Below are positions 1 through 9,875 of a stretch of 64,000 bases of DNA, piece by piece (within the stretch, counting starts at the first letter, position 1; each line of letters opens with the position of its first letter). The DNA lies in the NCBI GenBank assembly GCA_026421245.1, contig JAPKDJ010000007.1, positions 1-64,000 of the forward strand. The letters are read 5' to 3'. The stretch comes from Akkermansiaceae bacterium (GTDB taxonomy: Bacteria > Verrucomicrobiota > Verrucomicrobiia > Verrucomicrobiales > Akkermansiaceae). The position numbers were made by a program, and so were the translations under genes. The notes under the pieces were generated by a model. That model saw only the letters and a list, made by a program, of their open reading frames with translations. It was not told the DNA's origin and ran no database searches.

Positions 1-76
1 GCGTCCCGGTGTGACCACCGCCGCTCTGATCGGCGGTCGTTGTGCCGGCTCCTTCCTCAAAGTCCCACCAGCCAAT
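1..76. repeat. Direct repeat copy A (matches 1032..1107 with 2 mismatches by eye)
   Basis: gcgtcccggtgtgaccaccgccgctctgatcggcggtcgttgtgccggctccttc[c/t]tcaaagtcccac[c/a]agccaat. Confidence 0.9.
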
Positions 77-169
77 GAGGTCAGCATGAGCAAGCGATGC
101 CGATGATAGTAAGGCGGCGATGGCTAGCGTCGTGATCTGATTTGATCTCTTAATGGATAAAAATGACAT
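1..169 (-). CDS. N-terminal part of a LamG-like secreted protein (partial, runs off window start)
   Basis: Reading minus from ATG at 169: MSFLSIKRSNQITTLAIAALLSSASLAHADLIGWWDFEEGAGTTTADQSGGGHTGT; signal peptide, then same start of mature domain as the 364..1182 protein. Confidence 0.75.
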   Translation of the reverse strand, partial: MSFLSIKRSNQITTLAIAALLSSASLAHADLIGWWDFEEGAGTTTADQSGGGHTGT

Positions 170-363
170 TCCTAATATTGCGTAACCTCTAGTGGGGCTA
201 GCAAGAATTAATTGTGTAAAAGGGTGATAGATCTTCGTCTGGTCGACCACGGAAAAGCTGACGAGACGCCAACCTCTGGACAAAGTGAAAGACTCGGAAG
301 AAGGAAAATCCGAAGCGCCATCAATGCCACCCGAATAACAAGAGTTCGTGCAAAGGCTCTCCC

Positions 364-1182
364 CTAGCGGCGGCGGCTCAGGAACAGAGCTCCAAGGCCA
401 AGCATGCTAAAGAGGGAGGTTGACGGTTCTGGGACACCCGCCAGTGTCGCGATCGCATTTGCGTCGAGCACTTCATCGTAGATGCGGACGTCGTCGAGCC
501 AGCCATTCCATTCGCGCTGGGAATGGTCGTCGGAGATCGCCAAGTCTATCCCATTCACCGTGTCGGTATGGATGACTTCGTCGAGCGAGATACTGACAGT
601 CTCCAACACGCCATCGACGTAGAGCAGGGCATCAGTGACGTTGGGCGTGCCGTCGTCCTCCCATGTCATCGCGACGTGGTGCCACTCGTTATCGATCACC
701 ACCGTGCTGCCGACGATGTAGCCGCCATTGACCTCGACGCGGATATTGCCATCGATTGGGCCATTATTGTTTTGCGTGCGAAAATTCCACTTGTCTCCTG
801 CCTGGTTCTCTCCATAGCCGAAGATGCCCATGTTGCTAGCAAGTGGAGTCACTCCGGGCGCCGACTTAATCCAGGCGGCGAGCGTCCGAGAGTTGGTGCC
901 GCCGATTTCGTCCGCCTGATAACCGTTGATAAGGACATGGGCGAAATTGGTGCCATCGAAAGCGATTGAGGCGGTTGATCCCGAGCCCGCCGGGGAAAAC
1001 TCGGCGGTGCTCCATGTCGCGCCCGTTCCGAGCGTCCCGGTGTGACCACCGCCGCTCTGATCGGCGGTCGTTGTGCCGGCTCCTTCTTCAAAGTCCCACA
1101 AGCCAATAATCGCGGATTGGCTAGTTGTTGTCGAACAAAGCAGGGCAGTCGTAATGGAGGCAAAGGAGGCGGGACGAATCAT
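364..1182 (-). CDS. LamG-domain PEP-CTERM sorting domain protein
   Basis: Signal peptide, LamG-like 'GLWDFEEGAGTTTADQSG...RTLAAWIKS...WHHVAMTWEDDG...LYVDG...WLDDVRIYDEVL', C-terminal VPEPSTSLFSMLGLGALFLSRRR. Confidence 0.9.
   Translation of the reverse strand: MIRPASFASITTALLCSTTTSQSAIIGLWDFEEGAGTTTADQSGGGHTGTLGTGATWSTAEFSPAGSGSTASIAFDGTNFAHVLINGYQADEIGGTNSRTLAAWIKSAPGVTPLASNMGIFGYGENQAGDKWNFRTQNNNGPIDGNIRVEVNGGYIVGSTVVIDNEWHHVAMTWEDDGTPNVTDALLYVDGVLETVSISLDEVIHTDTVNGIDLAISDDHSQREWNGWLDDVRIYDEVLDANAIATLAGVPEPSTSLFSMLGLGALFLSRRR
1032..1107. repeat. Direct repeat copy B, within N-terminal coding region of LamG PEP-CTERM gene
   Basis: See copy A at 1..76. Confidence 0.9.
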
Positions 1183-1371
1183 TGAGTGGTTTGGTTGAAA
1201 ACGATTAGAAGTATTTTTTCGAAAAACCGGCTCCTAAGTCAAGGGAATTACCAAGAATCCTTAGAAGTGACGCAGAAAGTGTTTTTTTAACTTATTGCAG
1301 TAGACAATATCTGGGATTGTTAACTTATCAGGAAGCCCAGAAATCCTGATGAAATTGATTGCTCCCGTGGT

Positions 1372-2985
1372 TTACCCATTGGCTTTGCCGGGTTTGCTTT
1401 TACCGAAGACGGATTTGAGATCGGTGACTTTGGTGAGCACGAGCCGGCCGTGGCGTTCGCTGCTGTCGCCGGTCAAGGTGATCGGGGTGCCGACGTGGTA
1501 GGCGAGGTTGAAGCGGTGGAAGTCACCGAAGCCGACCTCGATCCTTACCGGAGGTTTGCCATCGGCATCGATGTAGAAGACTTTGGCCTCGTCGAGATTG
1601 TCCGACATTCGCAGGCGTCCCTGGACGGTGATCTTACCATTGCCGGTCTTCACCCAGCTGTCGAACGGGCGCTCCTGGTATTCTTCGAAGTGCCCGCCGT
1701 CGAGGCCCGGGAGGGGGGCCGAGGAGTTGGCGTAGGACGGGGAGTTGATGCCGAATTTCTCAAGCAGCGAGAGGTGCAGTCGGCCGAGTTCCTGGTTTTT
1801 GGAATATCTCAGGTAGCGGCCGGTTTTGAGCATCCCGCCGCCCTTCCCGGCGAGCACGACTGGAATGCGCTGGGCGGTGTGGTTGTCGCTGTGGCCCATG
1901 CCGGATCCGAAGAGCACGATGCTGTGATCGAGAAGCGAGCCGTTCTGGTCTTTGTAGGATTTTAGTTTGGTTAGTAGGTAGTCAAATTTTTCCATGTGCC
2001 ACAGGCTGATCTTGAGCAGGTCATCGATGTTCGAGCGACTGAAGTTGCGGAAGAAGTGCGATAGATAGTGGTGCTGTTTTTTGATACCGAGGAAATCAAA
2101 AATCATGCGGCTGTTGCTGTTGCCGAGCATGTAGCTGATGCAGCGCGTCGAGTCAGTCCAGAGGGCCATGGCCATGACATCGAGCATGGCTTCGACCTGC
2201 TCGTTGAGGTCGCCGGCGCTCTCGGGTCGTTTGAGGGTAGAGAAATCGACTCCTTCCGGGCCGCTGACCGGAGTCATGTTTTCCAGGCGCTGTTCGGTTT
2301 CGCGGATCACAGTGAAATACTCTTCGAGGGTTTCCTGATCTTCGCGTCCGGCTTTGCGTTGCAGGGATTTTGCGTCGTCGCGCACGCGGTCGAGCAGGCT
2401 GGAGATTTCCTCCCGCTGTTTCGGGTCGTGCATCGGGTTGCGGAACAGGCGGTCAAATACCAGTTGGGGATCGCTCTCACGCGGAATACGGTCGCCGTTC
2501 TTGTCGTAGGAGATGTAACTGCAATCGATCTGGTTGGTGAAGAGCCCTTCGGTGGTGAGTTCGAGCGAGCGGTGGGCCGTGTCTCCGCTAATCTTGTCCG
2601 CGATCAATTGATCGATCGAGGCTGACTTGCGGTTCTGGTGGTGGCCGGAAAGGAAGCGGCGAGTGGAGTTGCTGTGCGATGAGAAACCGAAGTCGCCCAT
2701 GTTGTCGAGAATGAGTAAGTCATCCTTGTGTTTTGCGAAGGGCGCCATCAGCGGCGACATCCGAAAATCGTTTTCCTGACCGCCTTCGATGTTCCAAGAC
2801 GGAGGGTGCACGCCGTTCGGTTTGAACAGGGTTACGAAACGGAGCGGAGGTTTGGAGTTGCCCGCGAGATCCACTGACGCTGCCTTGGCGCTGTTCTCCA
2901 TCAGGTTGAGAAAGGGCAGGGGGACGAGGGCGCCGGCCGCGCCGCGCAAGAATGTTCTGCGCTCGATGTTCCAGTTCTTACTCAT
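1372..2985 (-). CDS. DUF1552 domain-containing protein (Tat-type leader)
   Basis: MSKNWNIERRTFLRGAAGALVPLPFLN leader; 'LRFVTLFKPNGVHPPSWNIEGG', 'RRFLSGHHQNRKSASIDQLIADKI' typical of DUF1552; start at 2985 overlaps upstream stop. Confidence 0.85.
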   Translation of the reverse strand: MSKNWNIERRTFLRGAAGALVPLPFLNLMENSAKAASVDLAGNSKPPLRFVTLFKPNGVHPPSWNIEGGQENDFRMSPLMAPFAKHKDDLLILDNMGDFGFSSHSNSTRRFLSGHHQNRKSASIDQLIADKISGDTAHRSLELTTEGLFTNQIDCSYISYDKNGDRIPRESDPQLVFDRLFRNPMHDPKQREEISSLLDRVRDDAKSLQRKAGREDQETLEEYFTVIRETEQRLENMTPVSGPEGVDFSTLKRPESAGDLNEQVEAMLDVMAMALWTDSTRCISYMLGNSNSRMIFDFLGIKKQHHYLSHFFRNFSRSNIDDLLKISLWHMEKFDYLLTKLKSYKDQNGSLLDHSIVLFGSGMGHSDNHTAQRIPVVLAGKGGGMLKTGRYLRYSKNQELGRLHLSLLEKFGINSPSYANSSAPLPGLDGGHFEEYQERPFDSWVKTGNGKITVQGRLRMSDNLDEAKVFYIDADGKPPVRIEVGFGDFHRFNLAYHVGTPITLTGDSSERHGRLVLTKVTDLKSVFGKSKPGKANG

Positions 2986-4924
2986 GGCTAATGTTTGCAG
3001 TCTCGATAATGGTTTCGCGAAATGGAAGGCTATTAGCCACTTGTTGGAAGAGGCTCTTCCACGTGCCGTCGTTTTTACACAGGTTCTGGGTGATCGCATC
3101 TACGACCGGTTGGTCGCTGCGTTCCAGTTTTCGGCAAAGTGCGTAGGCGAGGGTTCGCTCAACGATGTTGCGCACGATCGGTTCGCGTTTTTGGGTGAGA
3201 AGGATCTCCTTTAGCCCGGCAAAAGTCTCAAAAGTCTCGCCACTCGGGAGTTTCCCGGAGGTGTCGATGGGCTTGCCTGGTTCGTTTGCTTTTTTCTTGG
3301 GGCGATCGCTGGCGAGCAGGAACTGACCATTCTTATCATACCCTTCTAGGGCAAAGCCCAGCGGGTCGATTTTCTCGTGGCAACGAGCACAAGTGACGTT
3401 GCTCCGGTGCATTTCGAAACGTTCCCTAAAGGTGAGATTCTTGCCGCGCGGGCTGCCCTTGATGGGTGGGGTGTCGGCCGGCGGCTCGCCGATTGGCACG
3501 CCCAGGATGCGGCGCAAGATCCAGGTGCCGCGTTGGATGGGCCCCTGGTTCATGGTCAGAATGCCGGGCATCGTGAGGAGGCCTCCACGACCTTCGGCAT
3601 GCACGAGTTCAAACTTTTGATGGGGTGTTCTTTGCCGCTCGATGCCTTTCGGAGTCGCGTGACGTTTCATCCGTTGGCGATCCTTACCATAGAAACCGGA
3701 GGTTCCTTGGTTGACGAAAGTGATTTTCGAATCGATCAATTCCACGATCGGACGGTTTTCGGTGAAGAGATAATTGAGGAAATCGATTAGCTGAGTTTTG
3801 AGAGCATGATGGCGGATTGGGTCTTTTGCGAGGAGTCCATCGAGGCTGTCGATCTCGAGCCACTGGGTGCCGAAGCTTTGGGCAAGGTTGCGGGCTTTGG
3901 GGGAGGACAACATCCGTGCCACCTGCCCGTCCAGAACTTGCTCGTCTCTCAGCGAACCGTTGGTTGCCAGGCGGGTCAGTTCTTCGTCGGGGCGATCTTC
4001 CCACAAGAAATACGACAGGCGTTCGGCGAGTTCGAAATGGTCGACGGTTTGCTGCTTGCCAGGCTCACCTTCCATCAGGAGGCCTCGATAGAAAAACGCG
4101 GGCGACATCAGCACGGTTTTGAGTTCGAATTTGGTGGCGGCCACGAGGACGTCGCCACGCTTGCCTGAAATGGCGGCGAGTATTTTTGCGAGTTGTTCCT
4201 CCGGAGCCGGCCGACGCAGCGCGCGCGGCACGAACCTCCGGATCAGTCTCTCGGCTTGGTCGTGGGAAAGATCAACCGGCTGCCAGTCATTGGGTAGTTG
4301 GGTGCCAATGAACTCACCGAGCTGGGCGCGGCCTTTTTTCGAGAAGAGTTTTTCCAAAGCGGCGTTACTCAAATGGAGATACTGGTCCCAGATCACGGGG
4401 GAGAGTCGCGCGCGGTGGGTGTCGTTGATGAACCCGCTGGCCCCGGGTGGGTCGGTGGGGAGGAGTTTCAAAACAAGTGATTGATCACTAATGACGGTCT
4501 GTTCGGCCTCGGCAACCGCGACCTCGAGATCGAAACCAAAGAGCGAACGCAGGGTGTTACGATACTCCGGGCCGGAGAGGCGGCGGGGTTCGAAGACGGA
4601 GGGTTTCGCTTCGATGCTGGTTTGCGAGCGTTTTTGATACCAGTCGATGATTGTCTTCTTTTCAGCATCGCTCAGCTGCGGCTCATCGTCGGGTGGCATT
4701 TCTTTGGCTTCTAGCACCTCGACGACGGTTTTCCACAACTCGAACTGGGCGTCGGCGTCCTGCTCGGTGAGGATCTTGGAAAAATCGACTTTTCCCTTCA
4801 GTTTTTCTCCGCCGTGGCATTTCACACAGGAGCGTTCCAGGATCGGTCGGACTTCGTCCTCGAAGGCCGTCGACGAGGCCGAAAGTGTGGCCGTGAAAAC
4901 GAGTGAATAGAGAAAAGGTCGCAT
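2978..4924 (-). CDS. DUF1592/DUF1588/DUF1587/DUF1585-type protein with planctomycetal cytochrome c-like motifs
   Basis: CVKCHGGEKLKGKVDF, RRLSGPEYRNTLRSLFG, RRFVPRALRRP, CARCHEKIDPLGFALEGYD; likely start MRPFLYSLVF at 4924. Confidence 0.88.
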   Translation of the reverse strand: MRPFLYSLVFTATLSASSTAFEDEVRPILERSCVKCHGGEKLKGKVDFSKILTEQDADAQFELWKTVVEVLEAKEMPPDDEPQLSDAEKKTIIDWYQKRSQTSIEAKPSVFEPRRLSGPEYRNTLRSLFGFDLEVAVAEAEQTVISDQSLVLKLLPTDPPGASGFINDTHRARLSPVIWDQYLHLSNAALEKLFSKKGRAQLGEFIGTQLPNDWQPVDLSHDQAERLIRRFVPRALRRPAPEEQLAKILAAISGKRGDVLVAATKFELKTVLMSPAFFYRGLLMEGEPGKQQTVDHFELAERLSYFLWEDRPDEELTRLATNGSLRDEQVLDGQVARMLSSPKARNLAQSFGTQWLEIDSLDGLLAKDPIRHHALKTQLIDFLNYLFTENRPIVELIDSKITFVNQGTSGFYGKDRQRMKRHATPKGIERQRTPHQKFELVHAEGRGGLLTMPGILTMNQGPIQRGTWILRRILGVPIGEPPADTPPIKGSPRGKNLTFRERFEMHRSNVTCARCHEKIDPLGFALEGYDKNGQFLLASDRPKKKANEPGKPIDTSGKLPSGETFETFAGLKEILLTQKREPIVRNIVERTLAYALCRKLERSDQPVVDAITQNLCKNDGTWKSLFQQVANSLPFRETIIETANISHE

Positions 4925-5093
4925 GAGGCAAACAGATGAAAGCAAATCCAGGTAAACTAAGGAAGTTAATGATTGTAGCTGCTTTCCCTCTCGATTGTTT
5001 TCGTTGAAGGCATCCATTTGGAAGAATTAGGGTTAGGGTTGCGTTTCTTTCGGTTAAGCTAGGCCATCAATACGTGGAGGCTCCTATCCTAAA

Positions 5094-7835
5094 ATGAAAC
5101 GACGACACTATCTACTCCTGACCACATCGCTGAATCTTGGCGGGGTGGCTCTTGCTGTTGAGGAAGTGGGGTTTGAGACCGACATTCGGCCCATCTTCGA
5201 AGCTCATTGCACGAAGTGTCACGGCGAGGAGAAGCAGAAGAGTGAACTGCGTCTCGATTCGCCGGCCGCGATCCGGAAAGGTGGGAATTCGGGTGAGCCG
5301 CTCTTTGTTGTCGGAAAACGCGACGAGAGTTATCTCTATAAACTTGTGAGCCGTCACGATCCTGACGAAGCCATGCCGCCGAAGGAGAAGGAGGCACTTT
5401 CGAAAGAAGAGGTCGCGCGCATCGGCCGGTGGATCGAACAGGGGGCAAAGATGCCGGGTGACGGGGAGGTGGTGGCTCTCACTACCGATCACTGGTCCTT
5501 TCAACCGGTGGCGAAAAAGCATCGCCACACCGATGTGGATGCCTTTCTTGATGAAGCGCTTGCGGGCAAGGACCTGAAGGGATCTGATCGCGCCGATCGT
5601 CGTAATCTCATCCGGCGACTCTATCTCGTGATGCTGGGGCTCCCGCCGTCGCCGGAGGAGGTAGCCCATTTCGTGAACGACGATTCGCCGCAGGCTTGGG
5701 GGAACTTGGTGGACCGCGTTTTGGCCAGTCCACATTATGGCGAGCGAATGGCGCGACACTGGCTTGACATCACACGTTTTGCGGAGAGCAACGGGTTTGA
5801 GACCAACAGGGAACGTCCGAGCGCGTGGCGTTTTCGTGATTATGTGATCGAGTCCTTTAATGCTGACAAGCCCTACGATCAGTTCGTGAAAGAGCATCTG
5901 GCGGGGGATTCCATGGGGGCTGATCTTGGGACCGGGTTTCTGGTGGCCGGGCCCTATGATATCGTAAAGAGTCCGGATCCGAATCTCACTTTGACGCAGA
6001 GGCAAGATGAACTGGCTGATATGATCAATACTACCGGCACAGCGTTTCTTGGTCTGACGATTGGCTGCGCGCGGTGTCACAATCACAAGTTCGACCCGGT
6101 CACGCAGCGGGACTATTATTCGATGCAGGCGATCTTCGCTGGAGTGAGGTTTGGCGAGCGGGCTGTGCAGAGGAAGGTCAATGAGGCTGGCAAGAAAGAG
6201 CTGGAATCTTTGCGGGTTTCTCTGGCTTCGGTAGAAAGAGAGCTGAATCAATTGCGAGCTCTCGCGGCGAAGAACGAGGGAGCTCCTTCCGCACGTCGCC
6301 CGGCCGTGAACGCCAGATTGAACAGTGAGACTTTCACTGCGAGGTCGGCGAAGTTTGTCCGTTTTACAATCAAGCACACCAATAGCTCCGAGCCCTGTTT
6401 GGACGAATTGTCTGTTTTTGCCCCCAACGGAGAAAATGTCGCGCTCGCAAAAGTCGGAGCGGTGGCGACCTCTTCGGGAAACCTTCTGGGCTATCCCATG
6501 CACCAACTGGCTCACATCAACGACGGAAAGTCGGGGAACATGTGGAGCTGGATTTCGAATCAGAGTGGAAAGGGCTGGGTTCAGATCGAATTTTTGAAGG
6601 CTTCCCAGGTGGAGCGCATCGAGTGGTCGCGTGACCGGGAGGGGCGCTTTACGGACCGACTCGCGGTCGAATACGTGATCGAACTATCTGACGATGGCCA
6701 GTCATGGGCTCTCGCAGCAAGTTCCGATGATCGTGAACCTTTCGGTGGAGAAGCCGATCCAGATTCCTTTCTTGCGAAGCTTTCCGAGCCGGAGGTGAAT
6801 CGGGCTCGCGCCTTGATCGCGCAGGGTGGCTTGGCCCGATCGCGTATGGTTGAGTTGGAGACTGGGGTCAAGGCGTGGGTGGCGAACTTCTCCCAGCCCG
6901 GTGCGACTCATCGTCTCTACCGTGGGGAGCCGATGGCGAAACGCGAAGAGGTCCCGCCCGATGCCCTCGAGGTGATTGGTTCACTTGGGCTGGCCATGGA
7001 CGCGCCCGAACGGGAGCGACGTCTGGCGCTTGCGGAGTGGATCGCGAGTGCGGACAATCCGCTCACCGCCCGGGTGGCAGTGAACCGCCTCTGGCAGTTC
7101 GTGTTTGGGACCGGAATCGTGGATACGCCAAGCGATCTTGGGACAAACGGAACGCCTCCGACTCATCCTGAACTGTTGGACTGGCTTGCCTCCGATTTTG
7201 TGACGCATCGGTGGTCGATGAAGCACACCCTGCGGCTGCTTCTGAGCTCGGAGGCATTTCAACGTTCGAGCCAACCCAATTCAGTGGCGGCCCGGGTTGA
7301 CTCCAACAGTCGGTATCTGTGGAGGTTTCCCCCGCGCCGTCTCGAGGCGGAGGCGATTCGCGACGGAATGCTCTCGGTGGCCGGAACGCTTGACCTGAAG
7401 ATGGGCGGGCCGGGCTTCCATCTCTTCGATGTCGACCGGGAGAACGTCGTGCACTATCACGCCAAGGAGGAGACGGGTCCGGCGGAGTGGCGGCGCATGG
7501 TTTATCTCTTCAAGATCCGGCAGGAGCAGGATGCAGTGTTCGGGGCCTTTGACTGTCCGGATGGGAATCAGGTCATCCCGAGTCGCAATCGCTCCACGAC
7601 GCCCTTGCAGGCTTTGAATCTTTTCAATAGCCGCTTTACGATGCAGCAGGCCGAGAAACTGGCGGAACGTCTCGGGGATACGGAAGATCGGGTGGCACGC
7701 GTCTACGAGTTGCTCTACGGCCGGCCGGCCACCGCCGAAGATCTTGTGGACGCAAAGAGTTTCATCGAGAGGCACGGCTTCGTTGCCTTCTGCCGTGCGA
7801 TGCTGAACACCAATGAATTCTTGTTCGTATTTTAA
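5094..7835 (+). CDS. PSCyt1/DUF1549/DUF1553 domain protein with internal discoidin-like (F5/8 type C) segment
   Basis: CTKCHGEEKQKSELRLDS, HWLDITRFAESNGFETNRERP, GCARCHNHKFDPVTQRDYY, C-terminal VAVNRLWQFVFGTGIVDTPSDLGTNG. Confidence 0.9.
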   Translation: MKRRHYLLLTTSLNLGGVALAVEEVGFETDIRPIFEAHCTKCHGEEKQKSELRLDSPAAIRKGGNSGEPLFVVGKRDESYLYKLVSRHDPDEAMPPKEKEALSKEEVARIGRWIEQGAKMPGDGEVVALTTDHWSFQPVAKKHRHTDVDAFLDEALAGKDLKGSDRADRRNLIRRLYLVMLGLPPSPEEVAHFVNDDSPQAWGNLVDRVLASPHYGERMARHWLDITRFAESNGFETNRERPSAWRFRDYVIESFNADKPYDQFVKEHLAGDSMGADLGTGFLVAGPYDIVKSPDPNLTLTQRQDELADMINTTGTAFLGLTIGCARCHNHKFDPVTQRDYYSMQAIFAGVRFGERAVQRKVNEAGKKELESLRVSLASVERELNQLRALAAKNEGAPSARRPAVNARLNSETFTARSAKFVRFTIKHTNSSEPCLDELSVFAPNGENVALAKVGAVATSSGNLLGYPMHQLAHINDGKSGNMWSWISNQSGKGWVQIEFLKASQVERIEWSRDREGRFTDRLAVEYVIELSDDGQSWALAASSDDREPFGGEADPDSFLAKLSEPEVNRARALIAQGGLARSRMVELETGVKAWVANFSQPGATHRLYRGEPMAKREEVPPDALEVIGSLGLAMDAPERERRLALAEWIASADNPLTARVAVNRLWQFVFGTGIVDTPSDLGTNGTPPTHPELLDWLASDFVTHRWSMKHTLRLLLSSEAFQRSSQPNSVAARVDSNSRYLWRFPPRRLEAEAIRDGMLSVAGTLDLKMGGPGFHLFDVDRENVVHYHAKEETGPAEWRRMVYLFKIRQEQDAVFGAFDCPDGNQVIPSRNRSTTPLQALNLFNSRFTMQQAEKLAERLGDTEDRVARVYELLYGRPATAEDLVDAKSFIERHGFVAFCRAMLNTNEFLFVF

Positions 7836-9344
7836 ATGATCGATACTCGTCATCTTTTCGACCGCCGAAACTTTCTCTCGCACTCTGTGAATGGCTTGGG
7901 TGGGGTGGCCTTGGCATCCCTGCTGAGTCGTGAGGGGCTCCTTGGGGACCAGCTTCTCCGTGAAAGTGCGCCGGGGAAGCATCCCATCCGCCCCGGGATT
8001 GCGGCCGCCAATCCCCATGCGCCGCGTCTTCCTCACTCGGAGGCGAAGGCCAAGCAGGTTTTGATGATCTTCTGTTCCGGAGCGATCAGTCAGGTCGATA
8101 CGTGGGACTACAAGCCGGAGCTCATTAAACGGCATGGTCAGCCCATGCCTGGCGGCGACAAACTCATCACTTTTCAAGGAGGGCAGGGGAACCTGATGAA
8201 GAGCCCGTGGGAGTTCAGACCACGCGGGCAAAGTGGCAAGATGGTATCGGATTTGTTACCGCGGCTGGGTGATTTAGCGGACGAGATGTGCTTCCTCCAT
8301 GGAATGACCGGTAAGACCAACACGCATGGACCGGGCGAGAATTTCATGTGTACCGGATTCACGCTGGATGGCTTTCCGAGTGCCGGAGCTTGGACGACCT
8401 ATGCGCTGGGTAGCGAGGCAGAAGACCTGCCAGCCTATGTGGCAATTCCTGATGTGCGCGGGACTCCCCAATCGAGTGTGAATTGCTGGGGGCCGGGTTT
8501 CCTGCCGGCGGCCTTTCAAGGTACCAGCTTCAATGCCGCCAAGGCTGTTCGCAATTTGGAGATTCCAAATGGGATCACCGGTGCCACCGATGCGGCGACT
8601 CGGGCCTTCCTTCAACGCCAAAACCATCGCCACCTCCAGAACCATGCCGATGATTCTCAGCTGGCGGCCCGCATTGCGAGCTACGAACTGGCGGCCCGCA
8701 TGCAGCTTAGCATTCCCGAGATCACCGATTTAGCCAAGGAGCCCGACTACATCATGCGGGATTACGGTGCGGGCGACTCCGGCAACAAGATATTGGATCT
8801 CCGAGCTGCGTATGGGCGAAACTGCATTCTGGCGCGACGTCTCATCGAGCGTGGTGTGCGTTTTGTGCAGCTGTTCAATGGAGCCTACCAGACCGGCGGT
8901 GAGGGAGTGAGCAACTGGGACGGCCATAAGAAGCTCAAAGAGCAATACGATATTCACGGGCCGGTTCTTGATCAGCCCACCGCGGCCCTTTTGAAGGATC
9001 TTAAAGTGCGGGGTTTGTTGGAAGATACTCTAGTGGTCTTTTGTTCCGAGTTCGGCCGCATGCCGACCTTTCAGAAGGGGGCGAGCGGGCGTGATCACAA
9101 TCCCAGCGGCTTTACGACCTGGCTGGCGGGGGCCGGCGTGAAGGCTCCCTTCTCCTATGGTGCGACGGATGAATTCAGCTACAAGGCGGTGGAGGGGGTG
9201 ACGACGGTCTATGATTTTTATGCCACGATTCTGCACATCCTCGGCCTCGATCACGAACGACTGAGTTTCTATCACAATGGCATCGAGCGCCGCCTCACCG
9301 ACGTGCACGGAAAGGTGATCCGTGAGATCCTGGCCTCCACCTGA
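7836..9344 (+). CDS. DUF1501 domain-containing protein
   Basis: [22 protein letters not shown] leader; [36 protein letters not shown]. Confidence 0.9.
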   Translation: MIDTRHLFDRRNFLSHSVNGLGGVALASLLSREGLLGDQLLRESAPGKHPIRPGIAAANPHAPRLPHSEAKAKQVLMIFCSGAISQVDTWDYKPELIKRHGQPMPGGDKLITFQGGQGNLMKSPWEFRPRGQSGKMVSDLLPRLGDLADEMCFLHGMTGKTNTHGPGENFMCTGFTLDGFPSAGAWTTYALGSEAEDLPAYVAIPDVRGTPQSSVNCWGPGFLPAAFQGTSFNAAKAVRNLEIPNGITGATDAATRAFLQRQNHRHLQNHADDSQLAARIASYELAARMQLSIPEITDLAKEPDYIMRDYGAGDSGNKILDLRAAYGRNCILARRLIERGVRFVQLFNGAYQTGGEGVSNWDGHKKLKEQYDIHGPVLDQPTAALLKDLKVRGLLEDTLVVFCSEFGRMPTFQKGASGRDHNPSGFTTWLAGAGVKAPFSYGATDEFSYKAVEGVTTVYDFYATILHILGLDHERLSFYHNGIERRLTDVHGKVIREILAST

Positions 9345-9370
9345 CTCTTCCTCACCGTTCGGTGTCTGAT

Positions 9371-9688
9371 TCAACGCCGGGAGCGCAGAGCATTCCGCAT
9401 TTGTTCGAGTTCATCCATCAGCTCGCGGAGGAGGCGCAGGCCGGTCACATTGACCTCGGAGGTTTCACGGAGGTGCTCGATTTGGGGTAAAGTGCGCAGG
9501 GCTTCGTCATCCAGAAGAGGGGGGCCGGAGTCGGCGGATGAAACCCAGACAAGGCCCTGTTCCTTTTAAGGCAGGGTGGTTTCGGTGTTCACGCCGGCGA
9601 GGCGGGCGACTATCTCGAGCGAGTAGGGAGGGGGGCTCCGCTGCCAATGCCAGGTCTCCCCGTCCGGGCACCCGAATGCGGCGGACAT
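9371..9688 (-). pseudogene. MerR/CbpM-like chaperone modulator with one in-frame TAA (codon 41)
   Basis: Conceptual translation MSAAFGCPDGETWHWQRSPPPYSLEIVARLAGVNTETTLP*KEQGLVWVSSADSGPPLLDDEALRTLPQIEHLRETSEVNVTGLRLLRELMDELEQMRNALRSRR*; resembles MerR/CbpM helices. Confidence 0.6.
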
Positions 9689-9875
9689 CGAGAGAGGTTA
9701 GGGGATTCGGAGCTGCAGATTTTCTTTTTCGAGAGGATCGTTCAGATCTTGAGCAGCGGAAGCTCCGCAGGAATGTGAACCTTAAACTCGAGGACGGCTG
9801 CAGGGGGAGTATCCCTTTTTGAGGCGTGTCCGAGGTGCGACGATTGCCACGAAATTGGCTCAGGATGAACGGGCT

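Noticed and set aside
5112-6515. 467-aa minus-strand ORF
   Set aside because: Entirely antisense to the clear DUF1549/DUF1553 gene; no recognisable motifs.
9538-9822. 94-aa plus-strand ORF
   Set aside because: Low-complexity Arg/Gly text; the minus strand here reads as a MerR/CbpM-like relic instead.
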